From assembly GCA_031266095.1 (NCBI GenBank), contig JAISBR010000151.1, positions 1 through 17,934 on the forward strand: a DNA stretch of 17,934 nucleotides. The letters run 5' to 3'. The position numbers and the translations under genes were made by a program. The notes beneath the pieces are model-generated. The model ran no database searches. It had not been told where the DNA came from and saw nothing but the letters and a program-made list of their open reading frames with translations. Origin of the DNA: Treponema sp. (GTDB taxonomy: Bacteria > Spirochaetota > Spirochaetia > Treponematales > Breznakiellaceae). Each line of letters opens with the position of its first letter. Position 1 is the stretch's first letter. Positions 7,718 through 14,889 of the stretch are shown here, piece by piece.

Positions 7718-7745
7718 AGTATACCTTTCACCCTATATCAGTATA
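7718..7745 (-). promoter_or_regulatory. Possible promoter for the comFB-type gene
   Basis: On the minus strand two TATACT hexamers (7723 to 7718 and 7745 to 7740) lie 22 bp apart, upstream of the comFB-type start. The nearer one could be a -10, with TTATAC (7746 to 7741) as a poor -35. The transcript would carry the palindromic repeat in a leader of about 75 nt. Confidence 0.3.
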
Positions 7746-7772
7746 ATGAAATCGCCAGGGGTTTTCAATTTA

Positions 7773-9122
7773 TTAATGCTCCCTGCTGAGCGGAAAAAAC
7801 TTGGCGAATTTGGATTGCAGTTCAAGTTTTACGGTACCCACCGGACCGTTCCGCTGTTTGGCGATGATAAGGTCGGTGGGTATAACGTCACTCGGAGCGT
7901 GTTCTTCTTCTTCCTTATCTTTTTTCTTTTTGGACTGTTCCCGGTGTAGAAAGAGCACCAGATCCGCGTCCTGTTCAATGGAGCCGGAATCTCTAAGGTT
8001 CGCCAGGGTGGGCACTTCCCATTGGGCCTCACGGTTAAGCTGGCAGAGGACAACCACCGGAATGCCAATCTCTCTGGCGAGGCTCTTTAAGGAGCGGGAA
8101 ATCTCGGATATCTGTTCGTAACGGGGGAGTGCGTTGTTCTCATGGCCTACGAGGCCCAGATAATCGATAAATAGTATCTCGATCCGCTGCTGCGCCCGGA
8201 GTTTTCTCGCCTGGGAGCGGAGATCCAGGAGTTTCATGTTGGGCATATCCACGATATAGAGGGGCGCCTCGTACATTTTCCCCGCGATGGTGAGTATTTT
8301 CTGAAAATCGCTGGGGGCCAGAAAACCGCTCCGCAATTTGTTACCTTCCACCATGGCCTCACTGGATATAAGGCGCTGTGTCAGGGCTATATCGGACATT
8401 TCCAGAGAGAAAAAGGCGGAGGGGATTTTTTGGGTAAAGGCGATATACGACGCCATATTAAGGGCAAGGGCGGTTTTTCCCACCGAAGGCCGGGCGCCGA
8501 TGACAATAAAATCGGAAGGCTGGAAACCGGAAGTCATCTGATCCAAGCGTTCAAATCCGGTGGGAGTGCCGGTGAGGGGCTGCTTCGATTTATAAACCTT
8601 GTCAATGATATCTATGGTATCATGCAGCACTTCCCCGATTTTGCGGAACGAAAAAGCCTGGCGGTTATCGCTTAAATCAAAAATACTCTGCTGTACTTCT
8701 TCCAGCACTTCCCGGGATTCTTTTGATTCATCGTATACCTTAACGCCAATCTGCGAGGCTACCTTGAGCAGAGCCCGTCTGAGAGAATAGTTCCGCACCG
8801 ATTGCGCATAATAGTCGATATTCGCACTGGAGGGAATCACCGTTGTCAGGGAAGACACATAGGCGGCGCCCCCGGCCTCGTCGAGTTTACCGAGCTGTTT
8901 GAGTTCCTGTACAACGGTCTGGATGTCGGCGCGGAGGCCTTTTTCATCAAGGCTTAGGACTGCCTCGAATATCCGCTGATTCGCCCTGGAATAAAAATCC
9001 CCCGCCGCCAAGTGCTGCTGTATCGCCGCATCCACCGCATCAGCGTCCTGCAACAGACTGCCGAGGGCAGCGCGCTCAACCTCGTCATCGTGGGGAGGGG
9101 TTTTATCTCTTGTTTGGGCCAT
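7773..9122 (-). CDS. dnaB: Replicative DNA helicase DnaB
   Basis: Hexameric 5'-3' helicase that unwinds DNA at the replication fork and recruits primase. It has 449 residues, normal for the family. The N-terminal helical domain starts at DDEVERAALGSLL (12-24). The RecA-like motor has Walker A GARPSVGKT (209-217), FFSLEMS (237-243), Walker B ILFIDYLGL (316-324), the glutamine sensor CQLNRE (360-365), LRDSGSIEQDAD (376-387) and the AKQRNGPVGT arginine-finger loop (421-430). A run of lysines then acidic residues (398-407) is a small charged insertion before that loop. The ATG at 9122 lies 18 nt after the rplI stop without a clear Shine-Dalgarno, suggesting translation coupled to rplI. The position at the end of the rpsF-ssb-rpsR-rplI operon is conserved in many bacteria. 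Confidence 0.97.
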   Translation of the reverse strand: MAQTRDKTPPHDDEVERAALGSLLQDADAVDAAIQQHLAAGDFYSRANQRIFEAVLSLDEKGLRADIQTVVQELKQLGKLDEAGGAAYVSSLTTVIPSSANIDYYAQSVRNYSLRRALLKVASQIGVKVYDESKESREVLEEVQQSIFDLSDNRQAFSFRKIGEVLHDTIDIIDKVYKSKQPLTGTPTGFERLDQMTSGFQPSDFIVIGARPSVGKTALALNMASYIAFTQKIPSAFFSLEMSDIALTQRLISSEAMVEGNKLRSGFLAPSDFQKILTIAGKMYEAPLYIVDMPNMKLLDLRSQARKLRAQQRIEILFIDYLGLVGHENNALPRYEQISEISRSLKSLAREIGIPVVVLCQLNREAQWEVPTLANLRDSGSIEQDADLVLFLHREQSKKKKDKEEEEHAPSDVIPTDLIIAKQRNGPVGTVKLELQSKFAKFFPLSREH

Positions 9123-9140
9123 GGCGTATCAGACGGAAAT

Positions 9141-9854
9141 TTATTCCGACGGTGCGGAATCAGGCGGCGCTTCCCCGTCGTTTCCGGTAACGCTCCCGGG
9201 GACACTCTCCCCCGCCCCGCTTTTCAAAGCGGCATCCGGTTCGGCGGCTTCAGCGGGACCCGCGCCGGCTGAATCGGCGGAGGAAGCCGGCTCGGCGGCC
9301 TCAACGGCGCCTGCGGCGGAATCCACCGGAGTCCCGGCCTCTCCACGAGCTTCGTCCCTGCGGCGGCGGTTAGGCCGGACCGGCGCGTGGGGCGTTTCGG
9401 TTTTCAGTGCCTGGCCAAGAATGGTGATCTGGATTTCCGCCGAGGAATTTTCATAGAGCTTAACAACGGCCTTATACTTCCCCACGCTCTTGAAACTGTT
9501 TCCCGCCAATTCAATCCGTTTCCGTTCAATCTGAAAGCCTTGCTTGGCAAGCTCGTCGGCCAGGGTCTGGCTGGTAACAGCGCCATAGAGTTTGCCGTTC
9601 GCACCGGCCGGCATAGTGACGGAAAGTTCCAGGCTTTCCAGCCTTTCTTTAAGCCCCTGGCTGTCCTGCCGTTTTTGCGCCTTCCGGGTCTCTATCTCTT
9701 CCTTACGGGCCTCAAAGAGCTTCTCCGTTTTGGGTGTAAAGGGAAGAGCTATTCCCCTGGGAAACAGATAATTCCGGGCGTAGCCCCTGGCAACGTCCTT
9801 TACATCCCCCTCCTCACCGAGGGTAGACAGATCCTTATTCAAAATAACCTTCAT
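9141..9854 (-). CDS. rplI: 50S ribosomal protein L9 with long C-terminal tail
   Basis: Large-subunit protein that binds 23S rRNA near the L1 stalk and helps hold the reading frame. The first about 150 residues are a standard L9: MKVILNKDLSTLGEEGDVKDV, the RGYARNYLFPRG motif (23-33), the long linker helix (40-75) and the C-terminal RNA-binding lobe with GKLYGAVTSQTLAD (87-100). Typical L9 ends near residue 150. Here an 89-residue tail follows (149-237). It opens with a basic patch PNRRRR (161-166), then runs through Ala/Glu/Pro/Ser/Gly-rich, acidic sequence with EAAEP twice, and should be disordered. The ATG at 9854 fits the family start and has GGGGAG upstream. An open frame to 10010 upstream is not part of L9. 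The tail looks lineage-specific, and its role is unknown. Confidence 0.95.
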   Translation of the reverse strand: MKVILNKDLSTLGEEGDVKDVARGYARNYLFPRGIALPFTPKTEKLFEARKEEIETRKAQKRQDSQGLKERLESLELSVTMPAGANGKLYGAVTSQTLADELAKQGFQIERKRIELAGNSFKSVGKYKAVVKLYENSSAEIQITILGQALKTETPHAPVRPNRRRRDEARGEAGTPVDSAAGAVEAAEPASSADSAGAGPAEAAEPDAALKSGAGESVPGSVTGNDGEAPPDSAPSE

Positions 9855-9952
9855 AACCAAGCTCCCCGGAGAAACAGTACATTTCTCCCAATTGTAGTTA
9901 CAGCCATCCAATACGGCGGCTTGTGCGGACAAAGAAAGCGAACACGCCGCTT

Positions 9953-10999
9953 TCACAACCCCGGAGTAGAGGCCGGACCATCTTGTTTTGGCGCCCGCAA
10001 GGGCAGCCAATTTTCAGCAATCCCCAAAACAATCAACAATCCCAGGGCCACCGTATTAATGCCGGGACTGAAAACCACCACGATAATCAGTATATTGCAC
10101 AGCAGCCGCATTAAGGGCGGCATAGGCCGGCGGGTAAGGGTATAGAGCGCTATGCCTCCGCCCTGAGCCAGAAACAATATAGCGCACAGGATCAATACAT
10201 TCCACGCTATAATTTCCGGAATCTCCGCTTGTACGATTTTCCCAAGCAGAACGGCTGCCAGGGACAGGGACAACACCCAAATGGTATTGACCGGAACATG
10301 AAAACCACTCAGACTCCGGGTGGATCTACGGCGGCGGAAAATCCAGGCCAGACTCAGGGATACCTGCCTATTTATGAAAAGCAGTAAAAAAATGGCGGCC
10401 AGGGCGCCGCCCCGCAGGGCGACGACGGTAATCGCTTCCACTATTTTTTCGGGAGTCAGCAGATGCTCCAGGAAGGAACGCCTGACCGCGTCGGCCCCGG
10501 AAGAAGATATATATACCGAGGAAAGCAGTTCCGCCTGGGATTGTATCAGGGCGGTAAAACCGGCGCTAGTCCGGGTGACATAACCGACAAGCAGAAAAAC
10601 CCCGGCCCCCAAGACAGACCCTGCAATGAACCGGTACATGGTACGAATACGGGAGAAAGTCAGACTATTTCCGTTTATCCCGCCGGCCATGATCCAGGTG
10701 AAACCCAAAGCCATTACCGTAAAATGCAGAATATCAAGTCCAAAACCGGTGAGGCCGGTATGGTAATACAGGCTAAAGCCCAGGGAAAACACCCCGTTCA
10801 GGATCGCCGCCAAGACGAAGGTACACCACGCCGCCGCCGGATTATAAGCCGCTGCGGAATAACCCAGGGGAACGAGAAATAAGAATGAAAGAAAACCGGT
10901 CCGCATTAAGACGATGCTCAGGGTTGCGCAGATGAGCATGGGAACAAGCACTGTCCGCAGGTTAAAATCAGCGGGATCAGCGGAGTATACCGGGCGCAT
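9953..10999 (-). CDS. Polytopic membrane protein, DUF2232/YybS-like, in the rpsF-dnaB operon
   Basis: A 348-residue protein with about eight to nine hydrophobic helices (roughly 17-32, 35-52, 57-76, 88-106, 124-142, 188-210, 236-254, 262-284, 298-329). It has a central soluble stretch (143-187) and an arginine-rich loop (222-228). Its length, topology and location between rpsR and rplI match the DUF2232 (YybS-like) proteins in the same operon of other bacteria. I infer membership from context as much as from sequence. The function of that family is not established to my knowledge. The ATG at 10999 lies 15 nt after the rpsR stop without a clear Shine-Dalgarno. A start further in is possible, for example Met21. 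About 98 nt separate its stop from rplI. Confidence 0.7.
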   Translation of the reverse strand: MRPVYSADPADFNLRTVLVPMLICATLSIVLMRTGFLSFLFLVPLGYSAAAYNPAAAWCTFVLAAILNGVFSLGFSLYYHTGLTGFGLDILHFTVMALGFTWIMAGGINGNSLTFSRIRTMYRFIAGSVLGAGVFLLVGYVTRTSAGFTALIQSQAELLSSVYISSSGADAVRRSFLEHLLTPEKIVEAITVVALRGGALAAIFLLLFINRQVSLSLAWIFRRRRSTRSLSGFHVPVNTIWVLSLSLAAVLLGKIVQAEIPEIIAWNVLILCAILFLAQGGGIALYTLTRRPMPPLMRLLCNILIIVVVFSPGINTVALGLLIVLGIAENWLPLRAPKQDGPASTPGL

Positions 11000-11014
11000 G
11001 GCGGAAAACCGTTC

Positions 11015-11341
11015 TTATTCGGCGACAAAAGGAAGCAGCGCGATACTTCTGGCTTGTTTTATCGCCACCGCTAGGGCCCGCTGGTGCTTTGCGCACGTAC
11101 CGGTGATACGGCGGGGAAGTATCTTCCCGCGCTCCGTGATGAAACGGCGCAGGGTATCGGCATCTTTGTAATCAATTTTCAGTTTTTGAACACAGAATTT
11201 ACACACTTTCTTTTTGAAAAAGACTTTACCTTTACCACCCCGGCCCATCCGGTCTTCACCGTCCCGGCCGTCCATCTGCGTATCCACTCCCCGATCCTGC
11301 CGGGAAGGACGTTCACTATCCGTATATTTTTCATCAGACAT
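11015..11341 (-). CDS. rpsR: 30S ribosomal protein S18 with N-terminal extension
   Basis: Small-subunit protein that pairs with S6 on the 30S platform. Residues 42-108 are the classic S18 core: [59 protein letters not shown]. It keeps Cys47, Cys50, Cys83 and His86, the zinc-ligand pattern of the cysteine-containing S18 type. The first about 40 residues are a charged, glycine-rich extension ([23 protein letters not shown]) longer than in most S18. The upstream ATG at 11341 is the right start, since a full AAGGAGG sits 6 nt before it (11348-11354). No comparable site precedes Met23 or Met32. Confidence 0.96.
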   Translation of the reverse strand: MSDEKYTDSERPSRQDRGVDTQMDGRDGEDRMGRGGKGKVFFKKKVCKFCVQKLKIDYKDADTLRRFITERGKILPRRITGTCAKHQRALAVAIKQARSIALLPFVAE

Positions 11342-11394
11342 ATAAAACCTCCTTAGTTAAAATCATCCCCTCACCAGGGAAGAGCCAAATCAGC

Positions 11395-11868
11395 TTAAAA
11401 CGGAATATCATCGGCAAAGCCGTCACCACCGGGCGCGCCGCTGTACGGAGGCACACCCCCTTCCGAAGCCGCAGAATTTTGCCCCTGCCCGTTCTGCCGT
11501 TCCTGGGCGCCGCCATACACGCCGGCGTTAGCCGAACCGCCCGGCCCGCCGCCGAGTAATTGCAAATAACCGGCCACGATCTCAACTTTGGAACGATTCT
11601 GACCGTCCTGCTGCCAGCGGTCCTGGCGAAGTTCGCCGTCAACACCCACCATTTTTCCCTTTACCAAATACTGGTTGAGGGATTCACCCTGCCGGCCCCA
11701 TAGTACGATATCGAAAAAATTCGCTTCGTCTTCCCACTGATCTCCGTTTTTCCGGCGGCGGTTCACCGCGATGGAAAATTTACAAACTGCCTGACCATTG
11801 GCCGTATATTTAAGTTCCGCGTCCCTGGTCAGCCGTCCAATCAGAACCACATGGTTTAGATCAGCCAT
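11395..11868 (-). CDS. ssb: Single-stranded DNA-binding protein
   Basis: Tetrameric protein that coats single-stranded DNA in replication, recombination and repair. Of its 157 residues, 1-106 form the OB fold: NHVVLIGRLTRDAELKYT near the start, then FFDIVLWGRQGESLNQYLVKGKMVGVDGEL (51-80) and YLQLLGG. Residues 107-150 are a flexible Gly/Gln/Asn-rich linker, and the end FADDIPF is the acidic tip that docks partner proteins. The ATG at 11868 has GAGGAG at 11875-11880, overlapping the last codons of rpsF; only 3 nt separate the two genes. It is the second gene of the ribosomal-replication operon. Confidence 0.97.
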   Translation of the reverse strand: MADLNHVVLIGRLTRDAELKYTANGQAVCKFSIAVNRRRKNGDQWEDEANFFDIVLWGRQGESLNQYLVKGKMVGVDGELRQDRWQQDGQNRSKVEIVAGYLQLLGGGPGGSANAGVYGGAQERQNGQGQNSAASEGGVPPYSGAPGGDGFADDIPF

Positions 11869-11871
11869 GGC

Positions 11872-12153
11872 CTACTCCTCAATTCGTACAAAAAGATACT
11901 TGAGGAGATTGGCGTTAAGTTTGAATATCCGATCCAAGTTGGTGATTTTCGCCGGGTCGGCCGCTATGGTGAACAGTACGTACTTTCCCCGTTTTCTCTT
12001 TTTAATCTCATAGGCGAGATCCCGGTCACCGATTTCATCGGTTTTCTCGATCTCTACTCCGTTGGAGGCAAAGTCGGCGAGCAGCCGCTCCCGTCCTTCC
12101 TTGTGCTGGTCTTCTTCCAGAGGGAAGATGACCGTCAGCTCATATCGTCGCAT
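11872..12153 (-). CDS. rpsF: 30S ribosomal protein S6
   Basis: Small-subunit protein that forms a heterodimer with S18 and binds the platform of 16S rRNA. The 93 residues follow the S6 fold: MRRYELTVIFPL strand, helix, then GVEIEKTDEIGDRDLAYEIKKRKRGKYVLFTI, ending in the LLKYLFVRIEE strand. The length is usual for a short S6 without a C-terminal tail. The ATG at 12153 has a perfect AAGGAGG four bases upstream (12158-12164). It is the first gene of the operon running to dnaB, behind a structured leader. Confidence 0.96.
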   Translation of the reverse strand: MRRYELTVIFPLEEDQHKEGRERLLADFASNGVEIEKTDEIGDRDLAYEIKKRKRGKYVLFTIAADPAKITNLDRIFKLNANLLKYLFVRIEE

Positions 12154-12175
12154 AGGTCCTCCTTATGGACTTTGA

Positions 12176-12227
12176 GTTTGCGAGGCTTTGCAAACCCTTT
12201 GGCTTTGGGCGCCGGTTTAACCGGCCC
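12176..12227 (-). promoter_or_regulatory. Structured 5' leader of rpsF, candidate S6:S18 autoregulatory element
   Basis: Read as mRNA from the minus strand, the leader can form two hairpins just before the rpsF Shine-Dalgarno. The upstream one pairs GGGCCGGUU with AACCGG and CCC, leaving two unpaired bases on the 3' side (12227 to 12207). At DNA level it contains the palindrome at 12211-12225. The second pairs GUUUGC with GCAAAC around an 8-nt loop (12195 to 12176). S6:S18 leaders controlling rpsF operons are known in several bacterial groups and present a CCG in a bulged stem. The match here is by position and general shape only. Confidence 0.35.
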
Positions 12228-12506
12228 TCCGCTTGGCCCGCCAGAGAGACGGGCAAAGAGGTATGATTGTTCAAGAGTAGCAGGAAAGCAAAAAAATGGC
12301 AAGCGGCTCTGCGCCAAGGGCAGGACAACTTCTTTCTCGGGGCATTTAGGCAGCCATGATAAAGTCCCGAACCGAAGCACCCTATCTCCCGCTTTCTTCC
12401 TTAACCTTAAGCGTTACTATCTCTCGGGCATTGCCCTCATTCCACCTCATCCCCGCCTGTTTGCACCGTTTTTGTACCACGCTTTTGTTCCCGCTCTCTA
12501 TCGGCC

Positions 12507-12515
12507 AGTATAGCA
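12507..12515 (-). promoter_or_regulatory. Extended -10 promoter candidate for the rpsF operon
   Basis: On the minus strand TGCTATACT (12515 to 12507) is an extended -10 (TGn plus a 5/6 match to TATAAT). The matching -35 position is poor. Transcription from here would give a leader of about 345 nt in front of rpsF. A nearer promoter was not evident. Confidence 0.3.
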
Positions 12516-12608
12516 TGCTTTCCCTTTTTGCCCCGAAAAAAAATTGCACCCGCCGAGGCTATCCGTTCAAGCATTTCTGAATAATTGCTGATGTCCCATT
12601 GAAAATTC

Positions 12609-12646
12609 TTGACAAACATGTTAATCAAATGTAACAATATGTTAAT
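12609..12646 (+). promoter_or_regulatory. Promoter with three helically phased ATGTTAAT-type repeats
   Basis: A perfect -35 TTGACA lies at 12609-12614. The -10 at 17 bp spacing (12632-12637, TAACAA) is poor. Overlapping it are ATGTTAAT (12618-12625), ATGTAACA (12629-12636) and ATGTTAAT (12639-12646). Their starts are 11 and 10 bp apart, about one DNA turn each. A regulator bound to these would sit across the promoter. The transcript would lead into the ABC gene at 12785 after about 140 nt. Confidence 0.4.
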
Positions 12647-12784
12647 GCGGGCTAATTATCCGGAAGCCGGATTTTGTGAACGACCTCCGGGAAACAAGGC
12701 GCAGGGTTTATAGATATGAAAATTATACTCAAAGGGAAAGCCGGGCTGTGTCTCAGCGCCCGGAAGAAATAAGGAGGAAGCATA

Positions 12785-14632
12785 ATGCAAAACACGGGTT
12801 CTGCGGCAAGAACGGAGACCGGGAAAAGACAAGAGGCGAGTGCTGCGGCCGGTTCCCGCAAGACGGGTATGGCGCGGCTTCGGGAACTGGCATTACGGAA
12901 GAAGTTCCTGGTTATCACGTCCTGCCTGTTGTCGGTAATCAGCGTGGCGGTATCGTTCAGCCCCTTTATTGCCGTCTATTACCTTATTCGGGAACTGGTG
13001 ATCCACTTCGTTGATTTAGGGGGTCTTGATGCGGCGCACATGATCCGTCTCGGCTGGCTTGCCGCGGGCGGGGCCGTTGCGGCAATCCTGCTCAACTTTG
13101 CCGCGCTTATGTGTTCCCATTTGGCGGCCTTTACCACCCTCTACCATCTCAAACTGGAATTTACCCGGCATATCGCCGCCTTGCCCCTGGGCTTCCACAC
13201 CGCCAATTCCACGGGAAAACTGCGGAAGGTAGTAGACGAGAATATTGAAAAACTCGAGGGGTTTATCGCCCATCAGCTTCCCGATTTGGCGGGATCCATC
13301 GCCATGCCGGCTATCACACTGATCATTCTTTTTATCTTTGACTGGCGCCTGGGTCTGGCGAGCCTTGTGCCCATCATCCTCAGTTACGTCATCCAGATGA
13401 TCGCCTTCAGCGGAAAAAACGCAGAGCGCTTTGTGAATTTCTATCAGGATTCTCTGGAAGACATGAACAACGCGGCGGTGGAATATGTGCGGGGCATCTC
13501 GGTGGTCAAGGCCTTTAACCAGACCATTTACAGTTTTCGCAAATTTTACGAAACCATCAAAACCTACGGAACATACTGTATTGATTACACTATGAGTTTT
13601 GAAATTTACATGGTACTTTTCCTGCTGATCATCAACCAAGTTTATCTATTCCTGATTCCGGTGATCATCCTCATTGCAGGAGGGGCCGCAGATTATGGGA
13701 CCGTTGCCCTGGCCTCGGTGTTTTACCTCATCTTTTCCCTCAGTCTGCCTGCTTCATTTACCAAACTGATATACGTTTCCCAGAACGGAAAGATGATCCT
13801 CAACGGTATTGAACGGATGGACAGGGTACTCGGTACACCTCCCCTGGCGGAAACCGGTACGCCGAAGACCGCCGATGAATATACGGTGTCTTTTGATCGC
13901 GTAACATTCACCTACAATGACGAGGGTGAATCGGTGGCGCTGCAGGATGTGAGCTTCACCGCTAAACAGGGGAAAGTAACCGCCCTTGTGGGACCTTCAG
14001 GAAGCGGCAAGTCTACCCTGGCCCATCTCATTCCCCGGTTTTACGAAGTAGGGGACGGGGCTGTAAAAATCGGCGGGGTAGACATTCGTGATATGTCAAG
14101 CGAGTACCTTATGTCTATTGTAAGTTTTGTGTTTCAGGATGTATTTCTTTTCAAGCAGAGTGTCATGGACAATATTTTGATCGGTAATAAAAACGCAAGC
14201 CGGGAGGAGATCGTGTCCGCGGCAAAGGCCGCCCAATGCCACGAATTTATAGAGGCCCTGCCCAATGGCTATGACACGGTTATCGGTACAAAGAACATAC
14301 ATCTTTCAGGCGGGGAACGGCAGCGACTCGTGATCGCCCGGGCGATCCTTAAAAACGCCCCTATCATCGTGCTGGACGAGGCCACGGCCTTCGCCGACCC
14401 GGAGAATGAGCAGAAGATACAAAAGGCTTTCGAAGAGCTGATGAAAAACAAGACCGTGATCATCATCGCCCACCGGCTTTCCACGGTACGGGGAGCGGAT
14501 AAGATCGTGGTCATCGACAAAGGCCGCCTGGCGGAGGAAGGAAAACACGATGCCCTGGTCAAGGCAGGCGGCCGCTACAGCCGGATGTGGGAACACTACA
14601 CCAGAGCGCTGAACTGGACCCTGGCGGGCTGA
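12785..14632 (+). CDS. Half ABC transporter (permease-ATPase fusion), first subunit of a probable heterodimer
   Basis: A 615-residue type IV (exporter-fold) ABC half transporter in the cell membrane. After a hydrophilic N-terminal 30-40 residues, the membrane domain has six helices between about 41 and 345. The ATPase domain (366-615) has A-loop Tyr377, Walker A GPSGSGKST (403-411), Q-loop Gln451, signature LSGGERQR (507-514), Walker B IIVLDE (527-532) and switch His563. The D-loop reads AFAD instead of the usual SALD/SSLD. The membrane-domain segment with FHTANSTGKLRK and EGFIAHQLPDL recalls IrtA/YbtP-like half transporters, which import siderophores despite the exporter fold. That substrate is inference, and multidrug or peptide export cannot be excluded. 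AAGGAGG at 12771-12777 supports the start. The partner gene follows after 257 nt. Confidence 0.9.
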   Translation: MQNTGSAARTETGKRQEASAAAGSRKTGMARLRELALRKKFLVITSCLLSVISVAVSFSPFIAVYYLIRELVIHFVDLGGLDAAHMIRLGWLAAGGAVAAILLNFAALMCSHLAAFTTLYHLKLEFTRHIAALPLGFHTANSTGKLRKVVDENIEKLEGFIAHQLPDLAGSIAMPAITLIILFIFDWRLGLASLVPIILSYVIQMIAFSGKNAERFVNFYQDSLEDMNNAAVEYVRGISVVKAFNQTIYSFRKFYETIKTYGTYCIDYTMSFEIYMVLFLLIINQVYLFLIPVIILIAGGAADYGTVALASVFYLIFSLSLPASFTKLIYVSQNGKMILNGIERMDRVLGTPPLAETGTPKTADEYTVSFDRVTFTYNDEGESVALQDVSFTAKQGKVTALVGPSGSGKSTLAHLIPRFYEVGDGAVKIGGVDIRDMSSEYLMSIVSFVFQDVFLFKQSVMDNILIGNKNASREEIVSAAKAAQCHEFIEALPNGYDTVIGTKNIHLSGGERQRLVIARAILKNAPIIVLDEATAFADPENEQKIQKAFEELMKNKTVIIIAHRLSTVRGADKIVVIDKGRLAEEGKHDALVKAGGRYSRMWEHYTRALNWTLAG

Positions 14633-14889
14633 GCGCTTGAAGGCCATATTCCCCATTTGTTTGTTGGTCCCAATGGAGGCTGTTCCAAAACTTCAGTTTT
14701 TGGAACAGCTTCCTTTAAAAACCGCGGTTTTGTAGGCCATAGGCCGAAAAACCGCAAGAGCTTGTTCCAAAACCATGCGCTTTAGTGCATAGTCAATTAG
14801 TTTTGGAACAAGCTCAATGTACTGTAGTTAAAGAAAGTGAATGCTGACAGTTTGTCGAACCGGAAAACTTGACGAAGAGGAGTTGAGCT
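14633..14889 (+). other. Intergenic region between the two ABC genes
   Basis: These 257 nt hold the composite palindromic element (14676-14815), a small GACA/TGTC palindrome (14846-14856) and the Shine-Dalgarno GAGGAG (14877-14882) of the second ABC gene. The hairpins could terminate or attenuate read-through from the first gene. No strong promoter for the second gene is visible apart from a lone TTGACG near 14869. Confidence 0.5.
14676..14815. mobile_element. Composite palindromic element with TGTTCCAAAA ends, MITE-like
   Basis: The element opens with a hairpin whose arms GCTGTTCCAAAA (14679-14690) and TTTTGGAACAGC (14698-14709) match perfectly. A second stem pairs GCGGTTTT (14724-14731) with AAAACCGC (14748-14755) around two GGCC words. 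The third has 16-bp perfect arms, GAGCTTGTTCCAAAAC (14758-14773) and its complement at 14800-14815. The outer ends of the whole unit are related inverted repeats (GAGGCTGTTCCAAAA against GAGCTTGTTCCAAAA). The 5-mer CAATG occurs directly on both sides (14671-14675 and 14815-14819). No protein is encoded, so it would be non-autonomous. A REP-type repeat is the alternative. Confidence 0.55.

Larger units (their letters stand above)
12154..12784. other. 631-bp divergent intergenic region between rpsF and the ABC transporter gene
   Basis: The region has no convincing gene. Several short frames are open on both strands, but they have no Shine-Dalgarno, recognisable protein pattern or continuity. 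It holds the rpsF leader hairpins near 12176-12227, a possible minus-strand promoter near 12507, and a plus-strand promoter with phased repeats at 12609-12646. Two hairpins follow on the plus strand: ATCCGG/CCGGAT (12658-12672) with a short T-run, and CCGGGC/GCCCGG (12741-12763) just before the Shine-Dalgarno of the ABC gene. Between about 12240 and 12500 I see nothing specific. Confidence 0.5.

Noticed and set aside
7639..7731. Longer start for the comFB-type gene at 7731
   Set aside because: The added 31 residues are translated through the dispersed palindrome, and the ATG at 7638 has a good Shine-Dalgarno.
9855..10010. Upstream extension of the L9 frame by 52 codons
   Set aside because: The conserved L9 N-terminus begins exactly at the ATG at 9854, which has its own GGGGAG; the extension overlaps the end of the membrane-protein gene.
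9387..10145. Long plus-strand open frame (252 codons) across rplI and the membrane-protein gene
   Set aside because: It lies antisense to two well-supported genes, has no Shine-Dalgarno and no recognisable protein pattern. GC-rich third positions of the real genes explain it.
12103..12637. Several short frames on both strands between rpsF and the ABC gene
   Set aside because: No ribosome-binding sites, no family motifs, and they overlap the leader and promoter signals of the flanking genes.
13016..13639. Minus-strand open frame of 207 codons inside the first ABC gene
   Set aside because: Antisense shadow of the conserved membrane domain, with composition unlike a real protein.
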